Part shown: positions 1-6,943 of the stretch, piece by piece | Position numbering within the stretch: position 1 is the stretch's first letter | How the letters are laid out: each line of letters opens with the position of its first letter | Assembly: GCA_002311335.1 (NCBI GenBank) | Contig: DBZX01000089.1 | Span: forward strand, 6,259-14,715 | Source of the DNA: a bacterium UBP10_UBA1149 | Lineage (GTDB): Bacteria; Desulfobacterota; Binatia; UBA1149 | Length of the DNA: 8,457 nucleotides | Direction: 5' to 3' | Notes under the pieces: model-generated | Told to the model about the DNA's origin: nothing | The model's input: only the letters and a program-made list of their open reading frames with translations | The model's database searches: none | Translations under genes and position numbers: made by a program

Positions 1-509
1 CCGTCCATCATGGCCGAGGGGGCGACCATGTCGGCTCCGGCCTCTGCCTGGGACAGGGCGGTCTTGGCAAGCAACTCCAGGGTACGGTCGTTGTCAACCT
101 TGCCATCAGTAACTACACCGCAGTGGCCGTGGTCGGTGTACTCGCACAGGCAGACATCGGTAATGACCAGCAACGAGGGTGAGGCCTTCCTGATAGCCGC
201 CACCGCCCTTTGCACAACACCGGTGTCGTCCGAGGCGCTGCTGCCCACCGCGTCCTTTTGCTCGGGTATGCCGAACAACAGCACCCCCGCCACGCCCGCG
301 TCGGCGGTCCTCGACGCAGCTTCGGTCACCTTGTCGACCGACAGCTGGCTGACCCCGGGCATCGAAGACACCGGGTTCTCAACGCCGCTGCCGGGACAGA
401 CGAAATAAGGCTGGACCAGGTCGGCCGGGGCCACGCTGTTTTCGCGGACCATGCGCCTGAGGCCTTCGCTGTTGCGAAGCCTGCGCATCCTGTGCAGTGG
501 AAACGCCAT
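1..509 (-). CDS. hemB: Delta-aminolevulinic acid dehydratase (porphobilinogen synthase), N-terminal part
   Basis: Condenses two molecules of 5-aminolevulinate into porphobilinogen in the cytoplasm. The window keeps the first 169 complete codons plus two bases of a Gly codon; the frame is still open at the left edge. The family is about 320-335 residues, so roughly half is missing, including both catalytic lysines. The start MAFPLHRMRRLR and the stretch PVSSMPGVSQLS (residues 46-57) are typical of the family. The metal-binding cysteines are present as DVCLCEYTDHGHCG, with Cys120, Cys122 and Cys130, the spacing of the zinc-dependent enzymes. The ATG at 509 begins at the usual family N-terminus; an internal Met8 is a less likely start. 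It begins 12 nt after the cobA-hemD stop, and the spacer shows no clear Shine-Dalgarno sequence, so translation is probably coupled to the upstream gene. It is the last gene of the heme cluster visible here. Identification is secure. Confidence 0.96.
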   Translation of the reverse strand, partial: MAFPLHRMRRLRNSEGLRRMVRENSVAPADLVQPYFVCPGSGVENPVSSMPGVSQLSVDKVTEAASRTADAGVAGVLLFGIPEQKDAVGSSASDDTGVVQRAVAAIRKASPSLLVITDVCLCEYTDHGHCGVVTDGKVDNDRTLELLAKTALSQAEAGADMVAPSAMMD

Positions 510-521
510 GATAAAGAGATG

Positions 522-2033
522 CTACGGCAGCCCCTGCTGGTTTGCAAAGTAGCTTTCGATTGCCACCGCCATGCCCGCGGTGGTCCATTCGTCGGGTAGC
601 ACGTCCGGGGTAATGCCCTTGTCGACCAGCGCCTCGGCCGTGACAGGGCCTATGACGGCCACCGCCTTGCCCGCCAGCAACTCGGCCGCTCGCCCATCGT
701 TGAGCTCATCGAAGTGCTGTAACGCCGAGGGGCTGGCAAAGGTGACCATGTCGACCTCGCCCAGCTCTTCAAATCTGCCGGTAGCCCGGGGAATCACGCT
801 GCGGTAGACCGGCAGTATCTCCACGACGGCCGAGCGTTCGGCGAGGGTGTCGGGCAGAACCTCGCGGGCCAGCTCGGCCCTGGCGATAAGTACGCGCTTG
901 CCCGCCACGTCTCCCAGCGCGTCGGCCAGCTCCTCGGCCCGGTAGCGCTGCGGTTGAAAAGCCACGCGCAGGCCCCGCGCCTCTATCGCCGCCGCCGTCG
1001 CCGGGCCGATAGCGGCGATATCGACGCCGGCCAGTTCGCGCAGGTCGGTGTTGGCCGCAGCGAGAAGGTCAAAGAAACAATTTACGCCGTTGACGCTGGT
1101 GAACACGAGCAGGTCAAAACTCGATAGCAGTGGCAACAGCCGGTCGATGTCCGGGCCCTCGGTAATGGGCTGGGTTTCGATCACCGGATACTCGACCGCC
1201 TCGGCGCCGAGTTGCTCGAGCCGACTGCAGAAGGAAGCGGCTTGTTCTGCCGCCCGCGTGACGACGATACGACGCCCGAACAAAGGGCGTTTTTCCCAGC
1301 TGCCACCTTCGCTTCCGAGCTTTACCACCTCGCCTATGACCAGCACTCCCGGTGGACGCAGCTTGGAGCTCCTGAGCCTGCCGGGTAGTTCCTCGAGCGA
1401 GCATAGCACGGACGCCTGCGCCGCGGTGCTTCCACGCACCACCGCGGCAGCCGGGGTGGCAGCGTCCATGCCCGCGGCCAGCAGGTGTTCGACGATGTAG
1501 TCGGCCTTGAGCATTCCCATCAGCCAGACCATGGTCGAGCCCGAAACGGCCAGCGCCGCCCAGTCGGGCTCTCTGCCCTCGCGCCCCTTGCCCGAACGAC
1601 CGGTGAGTATGGTGACTGATGAGGCATAGTCCCTGTGGGTGAGGGGTATGCCGGCCAGGGCCGGCACGGCCAGGGCCGAACTCACTCCGGGTATAACCTC
1701 GCAGTCGACACCGGCCAGGCGACAGGCCTCGACCTCCTCACCCCCGCGCCCGAACAGGAAAGGGTCGCCTCCCTTCAAGCGCACCACCACGCGCCCGTCC
1801 AGCGCGTAGCGGATCATCATTTCGTTGACCTCTGCCTGGCTGGAGACCTCGAGGCCGTGGCGACGACCCACCAGGCGAAGCTCGGCAGTTTCCCGGGCCA
1901 GCGCGAGCAAGCGCGTGTCGACCAGAGCGTCGTAGAGAACCACGTCGGCAGAAGCCAGCCAGTCGCGGCCCCTGAGGGTCAGCAGCCCGGGGTCACCCGG
2001 GCCGGCACCGACCAGGACAACCCTGCCGGTCAA
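522..2033 (-). CDS. cobA-hemD: Fused uroporphyrinogen-III C-methyltransferase / uroporphyrinogen-III synthase
   Basis: A 503-residue two-enzyme fusion. Residues 1-240 are the SAM-dependent methyltransferase (SUMT), which turns uroporphyrinogen III into precorrin-2. Visible are the SAM-binding start GAGPGDPG (9-16), RLKGGDPFLFGRGGEE (85-100) and AGIPLTHRDYASSV (127-140). Residues 252-503 are the HemD domain, which cyclises hydroxymethylbilane to uroporphyrinogen III: GRRIVVTRA (253-261), LVFTSVNGV (309-317), AAIGPATAAAIEARGL (340-355), MVTFASPSA (429-437). I chose the TTG at 2033 because an ATG at 2240 in this frame would add 69 low-complexity residues lying inside hemC, whereas TTG places the SUMT motif at the usual distance from the N-terminus and has GGAGG 7 nt upstream. 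TTG and the hemC stop share the four bases TTGA. Such fusions are known from clostridia and Geobacter-like bacteria. The product sits at the branch between heme and siroheme/cobalamin. Identification is secure; the start is probable. Confidence 0.95.
   Translation of the reverse strand: MTGRVVLVGAGPGDPGLLTLRGRDWLASADVVLYDALVDTRLLALARETAELRLVGRRHGLEVSSQAEVNEMMIRYALDGRVVVRLKGGDPFLFGRGGEEVEACRLAGVDCEVIPGVSSALAVPALAGIPLTHRDYASSVTILTGRSGKGREGREPDWAALAVSGSTMVWLMGMLKADYIVEHLLAAGMDAATPAAAVVRGSTAAQASVLCSLEELPGRLRSSKLRPPGVLVIGEVVKLGSEGGSWEKRPLFGRRIVVTRAAEQAASFCSRLEQLGAEAVEYPVIETQPITEGPDIDRLLPLLSSFDLLVFTSVNGVNCFFDLLAAANTDLRELAGVDIAAIGPATAAAIEARGLRVAFQPQRYRAEELADALGDVAGKRVLIARAELAREVLPDTLAERSAVVEILPVYRSVIPRATGRFEELGEVDMVTFASPSALQHFDELNDGRAAELLAGKAVAVIGPVTAEALVDKGITPDVLPDEWTTAGMAVAIESYFANQQGLP
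1652..1678. repeat. 12-nt direct repeat, 15-nt period, inside cobA
   Basis: The 12-mer CGGCCAGGGCCG occurs at 1652-1663 and again at 1667-1678. On the minus strand it encodes the five-residue echo ALAVP-ALAG (residues 120-128) just before the conserved SUMT motif GIPLTHR. The protein context is conserved in the family, so this is probably Ala/Leu-rich coding sequence with biased codons rather than a functional DNA element. Confidence 0.4.
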
Positions 2034-2959
2034 TCGCCCGCCTCCGCGCTGGCCATTACATCGGCCGCTCCCCGCGCCAGTAGTCCGTTGGCTACCTCGA
2101 TCCCCAGTGCCACAGCGCGACCGGGATCTCCCTCGGCCGCCTCGTTGAGCACCAGGCGGCCATCGGGGCTCACCACCGTGCCTTCTACCTTCAGGACACC
2201 GTCCTCGTGTCGCGCCCAGGCGGCCACAGGCGAATAGCAACTCGCGCCCAGTCGCCGGGCAACCGCGCGCTCAGCCCCGACGGCTTCGAAGCTGTAGGGA
2301 TCGTTGATGGCGGCGAGCAGTCCCCTGACCTCGCCGTCGACCGACCGCGCGGTAACACCGAGAGCGCCCTGACCCGGCGCCGGGCAGAACTCCCTCGGGT
2401 CCAGCGGCGTGCAACATAGATCGCCCAGGTCCAGGCCCAGGCGCTTCAGTCCGGCGGCGGCGAGCAATGTCGCGTCAAACTCGGCGTTTCTCAGGCGATC
2501 AAGACGCGTACCCAGGTTGCCGCGCAGAAACACGATCTCGAGGTCCGGGCGCTTTGATTTGAGCAGTGCCGAACGGCGCGGGCTGGTCGTGCCCACCGTC
2601 GCGCCCTGGGCGAGCTCGTCCAGCCCACGGGCACCGCGGGTCAGCAGCACGTCGACCGCGCTCTCCCTGGCCGGCACCGAGGCCAGAACAATCCCCAGTT
2701 CGAGCGCAGAGGGCAGATCCTTCACCGAGTGTACTGCGCACTCGATGCGGCCCTCGAGCAAGGCCTGGTCCAGCTCGCGTACGAACAAACCCTTGCCGCC
2801 AAGTTCACGCAGCGGCCGGTCGAGGACCCTGTCACCGGTGGTGCTGATCTCCACGAGCTCGACCTCGAGGCCGTCGTGGCTTCCGCGCAGCTGGTCGGCG
2901 ACCAGGCCCGATTGCAGCAGGGCCAGCTCGCTGCCGCGCGTGCCCAGGCGCAGCTTCAC
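2030..2959 (-). CDS. hemC: Hydroxymethylbilane synthase (porphobilinogen deaminase)
   Basis: Cytoplasmic enzyme that links four porphobilinogens, head to tail, into hydroxymethylbilane, the substrate of the HemD domain encoded immediately downstream. It has 309 residues, the normal length. Visible are RLGTRGSELAL (4-14), GGKGLFVRELD (54-64), VHSVKDLP (77-84) with the catalytic Asp81, TTSPRRSA (124-131) with substrate-contacting arginines, FLRGNLGTRL (144-153), PAPGQGALG (193-201), and LGASCYSPVAA (237-247), where Cys241 should carry the dipyrromethane cofactor. The GTG start at 2959 shares GTGA with the hemA stop. GGGAG lies 10 nt upstream of it and a second GGAG only 2 nt upstream, both within the hemA coding sequence. 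The stop shares TTGA with the next gene. The two four-base overlaps point to tight translational coupling from hemA through cobA-hemD. Identification is secure. Confidence 0.97.
   Translation of the reverse strand: MKLRLGTRGSELALLQSGLVADQLRGSHDGLEVELVEISTTGDRVLDRPLRELGGKGLFVRELDQALLEGRIECAVHSVKDLPSALELGIVLASVPARESAVDVLLTRGARGLDELAQGATVGTTSPRRSALLKSKRPDLEIVFLRGNLGTRLDRLRNAEFDATLLAAAGLKRLGLDLGDLCCTPLDPREFCPAPGQGALGVTARSVDGEVRGLLAAINDPYSFEAVGAERAVARRLGASCYSPVAAWARHEDGVLKVEGTVVSPDGRLVLNEAAEGDPGRAVALGIEVANGLLARGAADVMASAEAGD
2041..2045 (-). promoter_or_regulatory. Ribosome binding site of cobA-hemD (decides the TTG start)
   Basis: A perfect GGAGG on the minus strand, 7 nt before the TTG at 2033 and inside the last codons of hemC. 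It supports the TTG start over the upstream in-frame ATG at 2240. Confidence 0.75.
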
Positions 2960-4230
2960 TTCTCCGGGTCTCCCAGCCCGAACAACCGCCTGGTCGCGCT
3001 GAGCAGCCCGGTTTCCTCGTTGCTGCCGCCTGCTTCCTTGAGCACCGAAGTGGGCGAGTGCAACAGCTTGTTCATCATCGAGCGCGTCATCTGGTCCACG
3101 CGCTCGCGGCTTTCCTCGTCAAGAGACATCTTGTCGAGGGTTCGCATCAATTCGGTGGTCCTGATGAGTTCGACGCTTTCGCGCAGCTCCACGATGGTGG
3201 GCACGAGCTCCAAGCCTTCGAACCACTGCCAGAAGCTGTCGACTTCCTGCTCAACCATGACCTCGCCCTCGTTGGCTTCCCTGCGGCGCGAACTCTTGTT
3301 CTCGTTGGCCACCGAAGCGAGATCGTCCAGGTCGTACAGATAGGCGCCATCGACGTTGTTGATAGCCGGGTCAAAGTTGCGGGGAACAGCGAGATCAATG
3401 AAGAACATCGGCCGGTGCCGCCGCTCTTTGACCGCGGCTGATACCTCGGCCGCCATCACGAGCTGCCCGCCGCCCGAGCATCCTATGACGAGGTCGGCAA
3501 GGGGCAGGTAGCCCGCCATGCGCTCGAGCGGAAGAGCCGTGCCGTCGAGTTCGCGAGCCAGCTCGAGCGCGGTCTCAAGCGTACGGTTGGCCACCAGCAG
3601 GCGTTCCACGCCGGCCGACAGTAACTGCCGCGCCGTTACCTCGCCGATTTCGCCCAGGCCCAGCAGGAGCGCCGTGCGCCCCTCAAGGCTTTCGAATATC
3701 TTGCCCGCCAGGTCTACGGCCACCGACGCTAGCGAAACCGACTTGGAGGCGATGCCGGTCTCGCTTCGAACCCGCTTGGCCACCGAAAAGCTCTTGTGAA
3801 ACAAACGGTTGAGCACCACACCCGTGCTGCTGTGGCCGTGCGACAGAAGATACTGGTCCTTCATCTGCCCCAGTATCTGCGGCTCGCCCACCACCAGTGA
3901 GTCCAGGCTGGAGGCCACCCGGAACAGGTGCCTCACCGCCTCCCTGCCAGTGTGCTGGTAGGCGTGCGGTTCGGCCAACTCGGGAGTTACCCCGCTGTCG
4001 GCGAGCAGGGCCTTGTGCAGCAATTCACCGCGAGAAACGTCGCCCACGCAGCAGGCTATCATCTCAACCCGGTTGCAGGTCGACAACAACACCGCTTCTT
4101 CTACGCCCGGCACCTCGAGCAGCTCGCCCAGGCGTTGCGCCAGCGCCTCTTCGGGCACGCTCAGGCGCTCCCGTAATTCCACCGGTGCGCTGTGGTGATT
4201 GATGCCGTAGACCAGGAGTCCGCGTGCCAT
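2956..4230 (-). CDS. hemA: Glutamyl-tRNA reductase
   Basis: NADPH-dependent reduction of glutamyl-tRNA to glutamate-1-semialdehyde, the first committed and usually rate-limiting step of the C5 route to ALA. The protein has 424 residues, the usual length. The N-terminal catalytic domain shows GINHHSAPVELRE (9-21) and LLSTCNRVE (48-56) with the thioester-forming Cys52. SSLDSLVVGEPQILGQMK (107-124) is the family signature. The NADPH domain carries LLLGLGEIGEVTARQL (188-203), and VANRT (213-217) follows. The C-terminal helical dimerisation region runs from about 320. One local deviation: VIGCSGGG (248-255), where most relatives have a Ser/Thr-rich stretch such as SSTGA. The ATG at 4230 gives the family N-terminus and lies 9 nt after the ccsA stop. 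No good Shine-Dalgarno sequence precedes it, which suggests reinitiation from the upstream gene. Its presence implies ALA is made from glutamate rather than by ALA synthase. Identification is secure. Confidence 0.97.
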   Translation of the reverse strand: MARGLLVYGINHHSAPVELRERLSVPEEALAQRLGELLEVPGVEEAVLLSTCNRVEMIACCVGDVSRGELLHKALLADSGVTPELAEPHAYQHTGREAVRHLFRVASSLDSLVVGEPQILGQMKDQYLLSHGHSSTGVVLNRLFHKSFSVAKRVRSETGIASKSVSLASVAVDLAGKIFESLEGRTALLLGLGEIGEVTARQLLSAGVERLLVANRTLETALELARELDGTALPLERMAGYLPLADLVIGCSGGGQLVMAAEVSAAVKERRHRPMFFIDLAVPRNFDPAINNVDGAYLYDLDDLASVANENKSSRRREANEGEVMVEQEVDSFWQWFEGLELVPTIVELRESVELIRTTELMRTLDKMSLDEESRERVDQMTRSMMNKLLHSPTSVLKEAGGSNEETGLLSATRRLFGLGDPEK

Positions 4231-4239
4231 GGATCTGTA

Positions 4240-5067
4240 TCAGGAGAGCACGCCCCCACCGTGCCGTCCCGCCACGGGGAGTACATTGACCGCAAGGTAG
4301 GCGAGCACGAGTATGGCAAAACCAAGCATGGTGGCCAGGGAAGCCCGACGTCCGCGCAGGCCACGTGTGAAGCGCAGCTGTAACAAGCCCGCGTAGAGCA
4401 CCCAGAGCACGATAGAAAAAATCTCGCGGGGTTCGCCCGACCAGAACTGCCCCGAGTAGGCAGACGCCCACAGACCGCCGGTCATGATGCCCAGGGTGAG
4501 CAGCGGAAAGCCCCAGGCCAGGCAGGTGAAATTGACCCTGTCGAGCTGTTCGAGTGACGGCAGGCGGTTCAGCACCGAGCCCGCACGGTGCGACTTGAGC
4601 GCGTTCTCCTGCACCAGGTAGATAACGCTGACGGCAAAGGCCAGTGCAAAAACAGCGTTTCCGAGAAACGCGAGCGAGACGTGTACCGGCAACCACGGGC
4701 CCATCAACTCGGCCGGCACAGCCCGCGCACCGGTAAACAGGATGACCGCGGCCAGCGTGAGCGCAAAGGCCAGGGGACTGACCACCGCTCCTATCACCGA
4801 CAGGCTGTAGCGGCGCTGCGCCACCAGCCAGGCACCGGCTACCAGCCAGGCAAAAAACGACAGGCCCTCGGCGAAGCCCACCACCGTGACCAATCCCGAA
4901 TCAACCGTGCGCCAGGCAATCGACAAGCCATGAACGAGAAAGCCCAGGCCGAGCAACAGGGGGCCGGCCGAAGCCGCGCGCTCGACCGACCACAACACGT
5001 GGGCACCGAACGCGAGCGCCGATACCAGGTAGGCCGTAGCGGCCAATTGGAGAAAAGCCAGTTCCAT
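4240..5067 (-). CDS. CcsA/HemX-type cytochrome c assembly membrane protein
   Basis: Integral inner-membrane protein of about 275 residues with roughly eight hydrophobic segments (about 4-25, 37-53, 66-83, 91-112, 128-152, 183-200, 217-233, 243-263). It belongs to the CcmC/CcsA/HemX superfamily. Candidate heme ligands are His46 (FLVHGLS), His129 (PVHVSLAFLG) and His269 near the C-terminus. The loop that should hold the tryptophan-rich WWD signature reads GQFWSGEPREIFS (206-218), so only part of the usual WxWDPKE pattern remains. Two roles fit: the CcsA subunit of System II cytochrome c synthase (no ccsB/resB is seen here), or HemX, which in Bacillus lowers HemA levels. A CcsA/HemX-like gene directly before hemA is a recurrent arrangement. 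The ATG at 5067 is preferred; a GTG three codons earlier (5076) is possible. The stop lies 9 nt before hemA. The fold assignment is firm, the exact role open. Confidence 0.88.
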   Translation of the reverse strand: MELAFLQLAATAYLVSALAFGAHVLWSVERAASAGPLLLGLGFLVHGLSIAWRTVDSGLVTVVGFAEGLSFFAWLVAGAWLVAQRRYSLSVIGAVVSPLAFALTLAAVILFTGARAVPAELMGPWLPVHVSLAFLGNAVFALAFAVSVIYLVQENALKSHRAGSVLNRLPSLEQLDRVNFTCLAWGFPLLTLGIMTGGLWASAYSGQFWSGEPREIFSIVLWVLYAGLLQLRFTRGLRGRRASLATMLGFAILVLAYLAVNVLPVAGRHGGGVLS

Positions 5068-5076
5068 CTCTACCAC

Positions 5077-5179
5077 ACCACCCGCGATAACCGGGCGGCG
5101 TAGAGACCAGCATAGTCAGGAGAGCCCGCCCCTTCCAGTCGCGGTCCCCGAACCGCCGCGGCGACCGATACCGCAGCGC
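5077..5179. other. Intergenic gap between mltD and ccsA with a GC-rich hairpin
   Basis: Spacer after the mltD stop and before ccsA. It contains an imperfect hairpin: outer arms GTCGC (5138-5142) and GCGAC (5161-5165), with an inner GCGGT (5141-5145) that can pair with ACCGC (5152-5156). No T-run follows on either strand, so it is not a clear intrinsic terminator. On the minus strand TATGCT (5114-5109) resembles a -10 box, but there is no good -35 partner. Whether ccsA-hemA-hemC-cobA/hemD-hemB is transcribed from its own promoter here or by read-through from mltD cannot be decided. Confidence 0.3.
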
Positions 5180-6943
5180 TCAGGGTATCTGCAGCGCCTG
5201 TCCCTGCCTGAGCTTACGAGGGTCGGAGATGCTGTTGCGGCGCTGCAACGCGGGCACCGATGTGCCGTATATCCGGGCTATCTGCGACAGAGTCTGTCCG
5301 CGACGCACCTGGTGAACCATCGAGGCCGCGCTCGCAGTCGCGCTACTGCCGCCGGGCCGAATCTGTATCCAAGTGCCATACTTGAGCGAACGCGGGTCGC
5401 GAATGCCGTTAAGGTACTGCAGGTAGCCCACCGTTGTGCCGTAGCGGCGGGCCAGGCGATCCAGGGTCTCCCCCCTGCGAACGAGGTGCCGCGTCTGGCC
5501 GCTGCTGGCCGCCGATGACGACGATGCAATCGCCGCCGAGCCGGCCGATCGCGGGCTGGCCGATCGCGAGCCGGCTACCGGGATCTTGATCAGCTGCCCG
5601 TACCTGAGCGAACGCGGATTGACGATGTTGTTGATACGCTGCAACTCCCGCACCGTGGTCCTGTAGCTGCGGGCAAGCTGCGACAGTGTCTGCCCCCTGC
5701 CTACCCTGTGACTCGAAAGGTAGTATTGCTGCTCGCTGTGCAGACTCGACGCGGCCAGCGCCGCGTAGGACGTGCCGAACGCGGTGGCCTTGTCTGCCGG
5801 AAGGTTGAGCTTGTAGCCGGAAGGAACCCACGCGCGACCGCGAATGACTTCGTGCGACAGTGCCGGGTTGAGTTCAACCAGCCTCGCTTCGTCCACGCCC
5901 GCGCAGCTGGCCAGCTCCGACAGGGCCACGTAGTGATCCAACTCCACGGTCTTGACGTCCCACTCGGGCACCTGCAAATCGGGGCAGAACTCCTCGACCC
6001 TCGCGGCAACGTCGCGCGCGGCCAGGAACTCGGAGTAAAAGTTGCGAGAGGCAAAGCCGAAACGACGGCTGCGATAATTGGTGACAATGTTGCCGAGGTC
6101 TTCGGTGCCCAGTTTTCTGACCGCGTAAGCCACGCCACCGGCGCCGTGGTTGTAAGCAGTGATGGCCAGCGGCCAGGATCCGAGCCGGTCGTAGTTCTCG
6201 CGCAGGTAGCGCGCCGCGGCCTCGGTGGAACGCATGGGGTCGCGCCTGTCATCGTAGGTATGGTCGACGTTCATGAAGCGACGCCCGGTGCCCCAGGTGA
6301 ACTGCCAGATGCCCACTGCCCCTGCGTAAGAACGCGCGGCGATGACGTAAGACGATTCGACCAGCGGCAGCGCCAGCAGGTCAACGGGTACACCGTGCCT
6401 GGCGAGCAGCTTGGAGGCCTCGGGGGCGTAGCTGGCCTTTCGGCCGAGGGCACCGCAAAGACGGTCGGCCAGTCCCCGTTGATAACGGAACTGTCCAGCA
6501 AGGCGCAGGCCCGACTTAACGCCTCCGCTTCTCTCGGTGAGCAGCGCGGCGATTCTTTTCTCTTCGTCGTTCTTGAGACTGCCGGCAGCCACGGACTTGA
6601 GCATAGCGGCTATACGAGTCTTTTCGGCGCCCAGGCGCGCCCTGATAGCGCGGTCCTTTGCAGCTGCCGAAAGTCGGCCGTCGACAATGTCAGAAAAATC
6701 CACAACCCTGTAGACCAGTCCGAGGTCGTACATATCGTGATAGACAGCCTGGCTGCTGCTGTAGACAGCAAACACGTCGGTCCAGAACTCGACGTTGGGA
6801 ACAAGTTCGTCAAAAGGCGGGAACTGTTCGCTCGGAGAACCGGGCGAAGCCGTGCCAGCTGCCGCCGCTGGACCCGCCAGGAGGACTATACACGCAACAC
6901 CCACCGCGGCCCGGGCCGTCCACTCTCTCACCACTGCAATCAT
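5180..6943 (-). CDS. mltD: Membrane-bound lytic murein transglycosylase D-like, LysM repeats
   Basis: Periplasmic enzyme that cleaves the glycan strands of peptidoglycan, forming 1,6-anhydro-MurNAc ends. It has 587 residues against roughly 450 for E. coli MltD. Residues 1-29 look like an ordinary Sec signal peptide (hydrophobic core 12-23, probable cut after AAAA at 29); there is no lipobox, unlike the lipoprotein of E. coli. The SLT domain spans about 170-315: LPLVESSYVIAARSYAGAVG (192-211) with catalytic Glu196, GIWQFTWGTGRRF (211-223), and ITAYNHGAGG (261-270). A degenerate LysM-like segment follows (about 332-382, with LNP and a Leu-rich end). Three good LysM peptidoglycan-binding modules then lie at about 411-455, 485-528 and 543-587, joined by Ser/Ala-rich linkers. 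Modules 1 and 2 still share GRT-like DNA around the RSL(R/K)YG segment, suggesting internal duplication. The ATG has GGAGG 7 nt upstream. It lies upstream of the heme genes on the same strand, but a functional link is not evident. Confidence 0.93.
   Translation of the reverse strand: MIAVVREWTARAAVGVACIVLLAGPAAAAGTASPGSPSEQFPPFDELVPNVEFWTDVFAVYSSSQAVYHDMYDLGLVYRVVDFSDIVDGRLSAAAKDRAIRARLGAEKTRIAAMLKSVAAGSLKNDEEKRIAALLTERSGGVKSGLRLAGQFRYQRGLADRLCGALGRKASYAPEASKLLARHGVPVDLLALPLVESSYVIAARSYAGAVGIWQFTWGTGRRFMNVDHTYDDRRDPMRSTEAAARYLRENYDRLGSWPLAITAYNHGAGGVAYAVRKLGTEDLGNIVTNYRSRRFGFASRNFYSEFLAARDVAARVEEFCPDLQVPEWDVKTVELDHYVALSELASCAGVDEARLVELNPALSHEVIRGRAWVPSGYKLNLPADKATAFGTSYAALAASSLHSEQQYYLSSHRVGRGQTLSQLARSYRTTVRELQRINNIVNPRSLRYGQLIKIPVAGSRSASPRSAGSAAIASSSSAASSGQTRHLVRRGETLDRLARRYGTTVGYLQYLNGIRDPRSLKYGTWIQIRPGGSSATASAASMVHQVRRGQTLSQIARIYGTSVPALQRRNSISDPRKLRQGQALQIP
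5543..5568. repeat. 11-nt direct repeat in the mltD linker
   Basis: GGCCGATCGCG occurs at 5543-5553 and 5558-5568, a 15-nt period. Each copy contains the palindrome CGATCG, and the pair is flanked by GAGCCGGC on both sides. It encodes part of the Ser/Ala/Arg linker between the first and second LysM modules (RSASPRSAGS, residues 460-469). A small in-frame tandem duplication is the simplest explanation. Confidence 0.5.

Noticed and set aside
1652..1678. The 15-nt-period repeat in cobA as a regulatory element or satellite
   Set aside because: Only two copies exist, in frame, within a conserved segment of the SUMT protein; codon bias over ALA/LEU/PRO residues explains it.
1635..2237. 200-codon plus-strand frame opposite cobA and the end of hemC
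   Set aside because: Antisense to two clear enzyme genes, with no motifs and a biased composition; a GC-rich shadow frame.
2034..2240. 69-residue N-terminal extension of the cobA-hemD frame from an ATG at 2240
   Set aside because: The extension is low-complexity Gly/Arg sequence lying entirely within hemC in another frame. The TTG at 2033 has a GGAGG at good spacing and gives the normal SUMT N-terminus.
4064..4696. 210-codon minus-strand frame overlapping the ccsA/hemA junction
   Set aside because: It overlaps both genes on the same strand in another frame and is rich in Arg/Gly/Pro. The ccsA and hemA frames explain the region fully.
5138..5165. Rho-independent terminator after mltD
   Set aside because: The hairpin is GC-rich, but no run of T follows it on the minus strand, so I list it only as a possible stem-loop in the intergenic gap.
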